Source: an uncultured Pirellulaceae bacterium (GTDB lineage Bacteria; Planctomycetota; Planctomycetia; Pirellulales; Pirellulaceae). From it: a stretch of DNA of 7,816 nt. The notes below the pieces were generated by a model that worked only from the letters and a program-made list of their open reading frames with translations, was not told the DNA's origin and did not search any database. The DNA lies in NCBI GenBank assembly GCA_947258905.1, contig CAMYKF010000757.1, forward strand, positions 2,255-10,070, read 5' to 3'. Position 1 is the stretch's first letter, and the number at the start of each line of letters is the position of its first letter. The position numbers were made by a program, and so were the translations under genes. Below are positions 1 through 5,253 of the stretch, in pieces.

Positions 1-591
1 GTCGTACAACTGGCTGGGGATTGCCTGCAAGCCGGCCAGCAAAATGACCATCTGCAAACCCATACCCTGCCAGATGGAAAGCAGGATCAGCGCCGGCAAC
101 GCCAGCAGCGGATCGTGCAAAAAATCACGCGGTTGCCAGATGTCCCACGTGACCATATTCAACAGACTGTTGAGAGTCCCCGTGGGACCGGGCGCGAGGA
201 TCAATTCCCAGACGACTGCCACCATGGCCATCGGGAACACAACGGGCATAAAGAACAGCGTGCGAAAAATGGCCATGCCTTTGAGCGCCTGATTCAAGGC
301 CAGTGCCACGGCCAGCGCCAAGGCGGTCTGCAGTGGGACGACAACCATAGCGAACAGGCCGTTGTTAATCAGTGCCTGGCGGAACGATTCATCGGCGAGA
401 ATCCGGCGAAACTGTTCCAGACCCACGAACCGCGTGGGCAGCGGTGAACCCAGACGCAGGTTGGTGAACGAGAATCCCGCGGCTAACAGGAAAGGCACCA
501 GTACAAATGCGGCCAGACCAAGCATCGCCGGCAACAGCATCGCCCAGGCCACCGCCGTGTTGTCCCCCAGCCGACGGTTGTTGCGCGTCAT
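1..591 (-). CDS. Sugar ABC transporter permease, MalF/UgpA type (3' part beyond window)
   Basis: Inner-membrane subunit of a binding-protein-dependent carbohydrate importer. The 197 visible codons are open from an ATG at 591 to the left edge without a stop, so the C-terminus is missing. Hydrophobic segments lie at about residues 15-40, 78-100, 110-133 and 163-188, separated by short loops, as in MalF/UgpA/LacF permeases (usually about 290-310 aa). The phrases PVVFP (116-120) and GLQAIPSQLYD (187-197) are typical of the family; the latter leads directly into the EAA loop that contacts the ATPase, which is cut by the window end. The start follows the stop of the binding-protein gene by 9 bases, and an AGGA overlapping that stop codon can serve as ribosome binding site, so translation is probably coupled. 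A second permease (MalG type) is expected beyond the edge. The sugar cannot be told from sequence. Family assignment is firm. Confidence 0.93.
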   Translation of the reverse strand, partial: MTRNNRRLGDNTAVAWAMLLPAMLGLAAFVLVPFLLAAGFSFTNLRLGSPLPTRFVGLEQFRRILADESFRQALINNGLFAMVVVPLQTALALAVALALNQALKGMAIFRTLFFMPVVFPMAMVAVVWELILAPGPTGTLNSLLNMVTWDIWQPRDFLHDPLLALPALILLSIWQGMGLQMVILLAGLQAIPSQLYD

Positions 592-600
592 CTTCGCGTC

Positions 601-1926
601 CTACCTTTGCGGGTAACCTTCGTTGTCGCGGATATCTTCGTCGATGGTGGCCACTGCCTTGTCCAGCGCGTGCTGCACCGACCCGCCATTGCGGATATCG
701 GCGAACGCTTCCTGAAACGCGCTGGTGATGACGGGGTAGGCAGGAGTACGGGGGCGGGGAACCGAGTGACCAGCAGTCAGTTGTTTTGCGAACAGATGCA
801 ACGGCCCGTCGGTGCGATACAGCGGACTGCCGGCCACACCGCTCGTCGTACCGGGAACGGCCCCGTTGGCACCCGTCATGGCCAGCACTTCATCAGTTTG
901 CAACAGGAACTCAACAAATCTCGCCGCGGCTTCCGGCTGTTCGCATTTATTGGTAACGCCCCAACACCACGACCCCTGCCCGGTCAGTGTTCCTTGTCCA
1001 AAATCGGGAAGTGGCAGGATCACCAGGTCATCGCCGATGGCTTCAGAGTAACGCGGGTAATCCCAGTGCCCGCTCCAGGACAGTGCCACACGACCTTGTG
1101 TAAACGCGGCATCGTCCACGTCAGGATCGACTTGTCCGTCGACGATCCACGACTGGATCGAAGTCAGCGCTTGAACTGACGCCTGGCCATTCAGGATTCC
1201 CGCCGCCGATTGGTAATCCTGTCGGTTGATCAAATCGCCGCCGGCCGACTGGATGGCGGGTGAGAAGGCGTAGGTAAACCACTCGCCGTCATAGTTGAGT
1301 TTAAGATCAAGCACGGCACCATCGTCATCGACAGCGGCCAGAGCTTTCAACAGTTGGTCAAATTCCTCCACCGTCCACGCGTCGTCCGGTCCGCTGGGGA
1401 TGCGCGCTCCGACCTGCTGCAACATGCTGCGCCGTCCGTACAGGCCCAGTCCCGAATCAAACGTGCCGACACTGTACAGGTCGCCGCGAAAGGTGCCTTG
1501 TTCGACGATGGATGGCAGCAAGTCCTCGATCACTTTCGGCGCCACCAGATTGTCCAGCGGCCTGAGATAACCCTGCCACACATAGTTGTAAAGAAACGGC
1601 CCATCGAACTCGAGCACATCCGGCAGGTCTCCGGCCAGCGCTGCAGCCTGCACTTGTCCGTTGTAGGTGCCTTCGGGAATCATGTTCAATTCGACGACGA
1701 TCTCGTCCTGACTGGCGTGGAACCGCTCCACCTGTTGCCGGATCGTATCGCGTTCCGATTGTCGACCTGAATGAAACCATACGTCGAGCGTAATTTGACC
1801 GGACGAAGTGGAGCCTCCGGAATTGCATCCGGCCAGCGCGACAACCGCCATGGACCAGACCATCAGAATCGACTTCATGGTTGCCAGACCGGCGTGATGA
1901 TTCCCTGGTTGTCGTGACTCCGGCAT
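601..1926 (-). CDS. Sugar ABC transporter substrate-binding lipoprotein (family 1 extracellular solute-binding protein)
   Basis: Captures a carbohydrate outside the inner membrane and delivers it to the permease encoded just downstream. From the chosen start the product is 441 aa, normal for family 1 solute-binding proteins. It has a lipoprotein signal peptide with hydrophobic core ILMVWSMAVV and lipobox LAGC, the Cys being residue 34. The mature part begins with the usual strand and helix (LDVWFHSG, then a basic/acidic helix) and has family-typical stretches such as DLPDVLEFDG, SWSGHWDYPRYSEAI and AARFVEFLLQ. I chose ATG 1926 because AGGAG lies 9 bases upstream. ATG 1959 lacks such a site. 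ATG 1878 would give a shorter, more classical signal peptide (Cys 18) but has no clear ribosome site. It lies 40 bases after the truncated mutarotase-like gene. Expression may be disturbed by the insertion sequence that removed the upstream part of the operon. The ligand is unknown. Confidence 0.93.
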   Translation of the reverse strand: MPESRQPGNHHAGLATMKSILMVWSMAVVALAGCNSGGSTSSGQITLDVWFHSGRQSERDTIRQQVERFHASQDEIVVELNMIPEGTYNGQVQAAALAGDLPDVLEFDGPFLYNYVWQGYLRPLDNLVAPKVIEDLLPSIVEQGTFRGDLYSVGTFDSGLGLYGRRSMLQQVGARIPSGPDDAWTVEEFDQLLKALAAVDDDGAVLDLKLNYDGEWFTYAFSPAIQSAGGDLINRQDYQSAAGILNGQASVQALTSIQSWIVDGQVDPDVDDAAFTQGRVALSWSGHWDYPRYSEAIGDDLVILPLPDFGQGTLTGQGSWCWGVTNKCEQPEAAARFVEFLLQTDEVLAMTGANGAVPGTTSGVAGSPLYRTDGPLHLFAKQLTAGHSVPRPRTPAYPVITSAFQEAFADIRNGGSVQHALDKAVATIDEDIRDNEGYPQR

Positions 1927-1935
1927 TGGCAATTT

Positions 1936-1940
1936 CTCCT
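1936..1940 (-). promoter_or_regulatory. Ribosome binding site deciding the binding-protein start
   Basis: On the minus strand this reads AGGAG, 9 bases before ATG 1926. It is the only good Shine-Dalgarno match among the three candidate in-frame ATGs (1959, 1926, 1878) of the solute-binding protein gene, so it favours the middle one. Confidence 0.6.
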
Positions 1941-1966
1941 GGAAGCCGGCGACCGGCATCCATGGG

Positions 1967-2181
1967 TTAGTCGGATTTGGGAGGTGACGGGATCAGACGC
2001 GGTGCCCGGCCTGCCTGGATTTCATTAATCCGTTGTTGCGTTGACTGCACGGCCTGCGTATTTTCCAGCGCCGCGATTTCCATTCGAAAGTTGACCTCTC
2101 CGCCGCCCGGCAACCTGGGAAGGCGTCCGTTGGCCCGTTCCACCGAGCGATTCCAGGGATACCCGGAGCCGGGCTCCAGGC
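1967..2181 (-). pseudogene. C-terminal remnant of a galactose-mutarotase-superfamily protein, cut by the IS
   Basis: About 70 codons are readable on the minus strand from the left end of the insertion sequence to a TAA at 1967-1969. The peptide starts LEPGSGYPWNRS, continues through LPGGGEVNFRMEIAAL and ends in a polar tail. The pattern 'GLEP ... small linker ... L-PGG ... FRMEIA' resembles the C-terminal strand region of aldose-1-epimerase-like / DUF4432-type proteins of the galactose mutarotase fold. This is recognition by eye and tentative. The reading frame continues into the IS to a TTG at 2299, but the part from 2182 upward is IS sequence, not native gene. The native N-terminal portion is not found beyond the right end of the IS. 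A sugar-mutarotase-like enzyme would fit as first gene of the sugar transporter operon that follows 40 bases downstream. The fragment lacks most of the fold and should be inactive. Confidence 0.6.
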
Positions 2182-2194
2182 CAGGGCAATCGCA
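2182..2194 (+). repeat. Left terminal inverted repeat of the IS
   Basis: CAGGGCAATCGCA, matching the complement of 3421-3433 at 12 of 13 positions. It sits directly against the broken reading frame on its left and defines the left boundary of the element. Confidence 0.82.
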
Positions 2195-2221
2195 CCTAAA
2201 TGGGCAGATTGGTGATTTAGG
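2195..2221. repeat. Subterminal hairpin inside the left IS end
   Basis: CCTAAAT (2195-2201) and ATTTAGG (2215-2221) are perfect 7-bp complements separated by 13 bases, directly inside the left terminal repeat. In other IS families such stem-loops can shield the transposase gene from transcription or translation entering from outside. That role here is inference. A second small palindrome, ACAACGTTGT (2239-2248), follows before the ribosome site. Confidence 0.4.
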
Positions 2222-2270
2222 GCAAAGGTGATTGTGATACAACGTTGTCTTCCCGAATACTGATTGCGTC

Positions 2271-2277
2271 AAGGAGG
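2271..2277 (+). promoter_or_regulatory. Strong ribosome binding site of the transposase
   Basis: AAGGAGG, 8 bases before ATG 2286. This is a near-perfect Shine-Dalgarno sequence and fixes the transposase start. Confidence 0.75.
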
Positions 2278-2285
2278 ACGTTGTA

Positions 2286-3413
2286 ATGTCACAAGCCAAA
2301 ACGGCAATGATTGCCTGTCACTTTGAATCGCTAAAAGACCCGCGTGCCAGTCGAGGTCAATACCATCCGCTGATCAATATCCTGACGATCGGGATTTGCG
2401 CAGTAATTTGCGGAGCCGAGTCATTTACCGACATGGAGGAATTTGGCAAACGGAAAAAGAAATGGTTTTCACGATTTCTGGATCTGACACACGGAATTCC
2501 TTCCCATGACACGTTCAACAACGTGTTTGCCCGATTGAATCCCACGATGTTCGAACAGTGTTTGCTGAGCTGGATTACTTCGCTTCACGAACTGTCGGCG
2601 GGTCAGGTTTTGCGAATTGACGGCAAGACGTTGCGTCGCAGTTATCAAAAAGGTGATCCGCAGAGCGCGATTCATATGGTGAGCGTATGGTCCAGCAAGA
2701 ACCATCTTTCGCTGGCCAGCGAACGGTGTGGTGAAACAGGAGGGGAGTCGCTGGCCATTCAGAAATTGCTGGATTTGATTGAGATTCAGGGAGCTTTGGT
2801 CACGATTGACGCCGGCGGAACGACCCGGCCGATTGCCCAGCAGATCATCGACCGCCAGGGGCATTATGTGTTGGCGGTCAAAGGCAACCAGCGGAAACTT
2901 CACAAGGCAATCACGGAATTCTTTAGCGACCACCTGGAAGACGACTTCAGGCGATACCCGTGTCGCTACACCGGCGTTGAAGAAGACGAACATGGCCGTG
3001 TTGACGAGCGGCATTATTACCTGGCCAAAATACCCGAGGATTTTGCAGGGGGCGACTGGCCCGGCATCAAGGCGATTGGCATTTCGGTTCACTACAGTCA
3101 ACGAGCCGGCAAAACCACGGAAAAAATCCGATACTATGTGGCTAGTCGATTCATGAGCATCGCGAAATTCGTGGATGCCGTTCGCGGTCACTGGAGCATC
3201 GAAAACCAGCTCCATTGGCAACTGGATGTAAGTTTCAATGAGGATCAATTGCGGCTTCGCAATGGCCATGCTGCCGCGAACATGAGCATCATGAACCGAA
3301 CGGCCCTCGGTTTATTGAAAAACGAGACCACCCACAAACGAGGCATCAAATCCAAACGACTGTCTTGCGGCTGGGACGAAAGCTACCTGGAAAAAGTCCT
3401 TACCGGTGCCTGA
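2286..3413 (+). CDS. ISAs1-family DDE transposase
   Basis: Catalyses cut and rejoining of the IS ends. The 375-aa product has the usual length and layout of ISAs1 transposases. An N-terminal domain comprises FESLKDPR (13-20), ILTIGICAVICGAESF (32-47) and GIPSHDTFNNVF (70-81). The RNase H-like DDE core follows: IDGKTLR with D112, LVTIDAGG with D175, YVLAVKGNQ (194-202), and the C-terminal WSIENQLHWQLDVSFNED (303-320) with E306 as likely third acidic residue. The segment around D175 reads DAGGTT, where most family members I know have DAMGCQ; this is a local departure next to an active-site residue. No frameshift or internal stop is seen. The start is fixed by AAGGAGG 8 bases upstream. The gene opposes the sugar-transport operon and converges on the YHS-type gene to its right. 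Confidence 0.95.
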   Translation: MSQAKTAMIACHFESLKDPRASRGQYHPLINILTIGICAVICGAESFTDMEEFGKRKKKWFSRFLDLTHGIPSHDTFNNVFARLNPTMFEQCLLSWITSLHELSAGQVLRIDGKTLRRSYQKGDPQSAIHMVSVWSSKNHLSLASERCGETGGESLAIQKLLDLIEIQGALVTIDAGGTTRPIAQQIIDRQGHYVLAVKGNQRKLHKAITEFFSDHLEDDFRRYPCRYTGVEEDEHGRVDERHYYLAKIPEDFAGGDWPGIKAIGISVHYSQRAGKTTEKIRYYVASRFMSIAKFVDAVRGHWSIENQLHWQLDVSFNEDQLRLRNGHAAANMSIMNRTALGLLKNETTHKRGIKSKRLSCGWDESYLEKVLTGA

Positions 3414-3420
3414 CTTATCA

Positions 3421-3433
3421 TGCGATCGCCCTG
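3421..3433 (-). repeat. Right terminal inverted repeat of the IS
   Basis: TGCGATCGCCCTG, complement of the left end with one mismatch. It begins 7 bases after the transposase stop. Just outside, 3432-3441 reads as the complement of GGCCAGGGCA, the same ten bases that span the left junction (2179-2188). Confidence 0.82.
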
Positions 3434-3439
3434 CCCTGG

Positions 3440-3460
3440 CCCCCCTTTGGCAAAGGGGGG
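3440..3460. terminator. Perfect 21-bp palindrome between convergent genes; possible bidirectional terminator or REP-like repeat
   Basis: CCCCCCTTTG, one central G, then CAAAGGGGGG: ten paired bases on each side. It lies between the transposase (plus, ends 3413) and the YHS-type gene (minus, ends 3515), where a hairpin could end transcription from both sides. No T-run of terminator length follows on either strand, so a REP-like repeat or simple intergenic palindrome is equally possible. Confidence 0.5.
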
Positions 3461-3471
3461 GATTGTGTGCG

Positions 3472-3487
3472 CCCTATGGCAAAGGGG
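3472..3487. repeat. Near copy of the palindrome core
   Basis: CCCTATGGCAAAGGGG matches 3443-3458 (CCCTTTGGCAAAGGGG) at 15 of 16 positions, 13 bases after that copy. Two direct copies in 50 bp suggest a small repeat family rather than a single terminator. Confidence 0.55.
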
Positions 3488-3514
3488 CATGTACCCGCGG
3501 AAAGGTCTTGCCCA

Positions 3515-4951
3515 TTACCAGTCGTAATCGTCGATGCCGAGCAACTCGTCGCTGATATTCTGCGGCGCGGGCAACTCGGGCAAGGGTTCACTGCTGAGCC
3601 ATTGCCAGTCGGGGATGGCGCCCTTGGCTGCCTTTTGTGAACGGCTCAGGGCACCCATCCAGATTTCCGAATCGTCCTGAATGATTCCGTTTTCCACGCG
3701 GATGTTGTACTTGATGCCGTAGTGCATTCGCGCGCCCATCTGGCGGCCCTGGTAAAAGAAGGCTTCGCAGACATAGACCACCCCGTCGTGATTGGACTGG
3801 TGCAAGGAGGCAGCCAGAATCTGCGCCGGATCACCGGTGATGCCGGCTTGCCGCAAGTCGTCGGCGCTGGCGATCGGATAACCGGCGTCCCGATAGGCCA
3901 CAAACCAGCCGGCCACTTCTTCGGAAATCCCCTGGATTCGGGATAACTGTTGGCGGGTTACTTCCGTGGGTTCGAAATCACTCGCACCGTCGGGCGCGAC
4001 GATATTCAGGGGGAACCGGCACTCCCAGATTTGACCAGGATCGACACTGCGAATCTGCGTTTGATCCTCAATCGGTTCGTCCCAGCCCATCAGCGGATCA
4101 TACGACTTCGTCAGATAGATCTTGTCCATGATCTTGTTGTCGTACATGCGTAGCGGAGCGTTTTTGCCCTTGTGAATCGTAAACCGCAGGAACAGCGTCT
4201 GGCCGGACAGGCGATCACCGGGACGCACCGGGCTGCCGTCGGCGTGCTCAAGGTTCAGGTCGAATATCGCGGTTTGATAGTTGCCTCCGTTATGCAAAAC
4301 CGGGCTGCGCTCATCGTTGCCACGATAATAAGTGGCCGAAAGGGCCGGCGCGACGTCGGGTCGATGCGGGATCGGGGGCACTCCGAAATCAAAGTACGTG
4401 GCGTGATGAATGTCGCCGACGGCACGTTGCTTGATCATTTCCAGACGCAGGTGCTGGCTGGTCAACATCAGGTGAATCACGGCCGCCAAAGCGGCGGCCA
4501 CGATGACCTGAATCAGCAGCGGAGGCAGCAGGTTCGCCTTGCCACTCGCCTTGCGCCGTCCATTGAAGTACCAGCCGGCTGCGCACACTGCCAGCGCACC
4601 GAGGAACAACGCCAGTAAACGAAGTTTGACGGGATCGAACTGAAAGCCGCCGGGGTTGGCGCTGCCGTTATCTGGTTCGGCGAATTGAGGCAGTTCCGAC
4701 AGAAATTTCTCGGGGTTGCGACGAAACCGATCGATACAGTTGTTGCAACAGAATCGCACCAACCGACCCCGGTACACCGTCGTCCAGCTGTCTTCTGCCG
4801 TTTCGTCCGGCATCACGGGGCACATCTGGTTGGTCATGGCCGACGGATCGGCGTCAACGGTGTGGCCCGCGAGGCTCGTGGAAAAAACGAGAGGTACCAT
4901 ACTGCCGAGCAGCAGCAAACCGGACACGGCCAGAAATCGGGGAGACGTCAT
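3515..4951 (-). CDS. Envelope protein with YHS/TRASH-like cysteine motif, two membrane helices and a helix-hairpin-helix-like segment; function unknown
   Basis: The 478-aa product has four parts. Residues 1-29 are a signal peptide or N-terminal anchor with a long hydrophobic core. Residues 43-87 hold C44-P-V-M and then R-F-C68-C69-N-N-C72 followed by F-RRNPEKFL, the layout of YHS/TRASH-type metal-binding domains. Two hydrophobic helices follow at about 111-129 and 141-163. The rest is a large soluble, probably extracytoplasmic region; within it 334-371 (RIQGISEEVAGWFVAYRDAG, then S-A-D-D-L) resembles the helix-hairpin-helix of ComEA-type proteins. After it come VVYVCEAFFYQG and a basic/aromatic stretch. 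The cysteines could bind copper, zinc or another soft metal; this is inferred from the motif only. I recognise no named gene. ATG 4951 is chosen because the signal sequence starts there; its ribosome site (AAGGG, 9 bases upstream) is modest. It diverges from the membrane synthase-like gene on its upstream side, and no partner gene for metal handling is visible. Confidence 0.85.
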   Translation of the reverse strand: MTSPRFLAVSGLLLLGSMVPLVFSTSLAGHTVDADPSAMTNQMCPVMPDETAEDSWTTVYRGRLVRFCCNNCIDRFRRNPEKFLSELPQFAEPDNGSANPGGFQFDPVKLRLLALFLGALAVCAAGWYFNGRRKASGKANLLPPLLIQVIVAAALAAVIHLMLTSQHLRLEMIKQRAVGDIHHATYFDFGVPPIPHRPDVAPALSATYYRGNDERSPVLHNGGNYQTAIFDLNLEHADGSPVRPGDRLSGQTLFLRFTIHKGKNAPLRMYDNKIMDKIYLTKSYDPLMGWDEPIEDQTQIRSVDPGQIWECRFPLNIVAPDGASDFEPTEVTRQQLSRIQGISEEVAGWFVAYRDAGYPIASADDLRQAGITGDPAQILAASLHQSNHDGVVYVCEAFFYQGRQMGARMHYGIKYNIRVENGIIQDDSEIWMGALSRSQKAAKGAIPDWQWLSSEPLPELPAPQNISDELLGIDDYDW

Positions 4952-5253
4952 CGTCAGGAGCCCTTGGGGGTTGAGGACTGTGTTTCAAGCTGTGAAACCC
5001 TAGCCTGGATTACGCGTGCGGCCCCGTTGGCAGGTCGGCGGTCGTCCAAATTCCACGCCCCGCGAAAACTGGTTATCGAGCTATTTGGCATCTCCGGAAG
5101 AAACGGCATAACCGGCAAGGTCGCATCGAAAATGGGCCGAGTTTGGTGGCGGCCGGGCCAGTCGGGGCCCAGCAAAAGCCATATTTCTGCAGGCTCCCGT
5201 CGCGCTCGATGGCGGAGCCGGTTTTCCCCTCAACCCATCTCCAGGCTGATCTC
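4952..5253. other. Divergent intergenic region of about 300 bp
   Basis: Separates two genes reading outward, so it should hold promoters for both. I see no convincing -35/-10 pair on either strand. A small perfect inverted repeat (4982-4998) lies near the YHS-type gene. The plus-strand frame is open from 5143, so a longer N-terminus of the membrane protein is formally possible, but those 37 residues are neither hydrophobic nor family-like. No RNA gene is recognised. Confidence 0.55.
4982..4998. promoter_or_regulatory. Small inverted repeat, candidate operator
   Basis: GTTTCA, 5-base spacer AGCTG, TGAAAC: a perfect 6-bp dyad 31 bases upstream of ATG 4951. The spacing would suit a dimeric regulator or a leader hairpin of the minus-strand gene. 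Six-base dyads arise by chance, so this is weak. Confidence 0.25.

Larger units (their letters stand above)
2182..3433 (+). mobile_element. ISAs1-family insertion sequence, complete
   Basis: A unit of about 1252 bp bounded by 13-bp inverted repeats: CAGGGCAATCGCA at the left end, and at the right end TGCGATCGCCCTG, whose complement is CAGGGCGATCGCA (12 of 13 identical). It carries a single transposase gene filling most of its length. Size, terminal CAGGG and transposase family all agree with ISAs1 (H-repeat-related) elements, which normally create target duplications of about 8-10 bp. The flanks here (GGCTCCAGGC before, CCCTGGCCCC after) do not match as a direct repeat. The left end abuts a truncated mutarotase-like gene; the right end lies 81 bp from the stop of the next gene. 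The element looks intact and potentially active. Confidence 0.87.

Noticed and set aside
601..1179. 190-codon plus-strand frame over the binding-protein gene
   Set aside because: Opposite-strand shadow; the minus-strand frame has signal peptide, lipobox and family motifs.
1967..2299. Full 110-codon minus-strand frame as an independent gene
   Set aside because: Its first ~39 codons from a TTG are the IS end read backwards; only the part left of 2182 is native gene sequence.
2469..3269. 266-codon minus-strand frame inside the transposase
   Set aside because: Antisense shadow of a well-matched transposase; no family features and no ribosome site.
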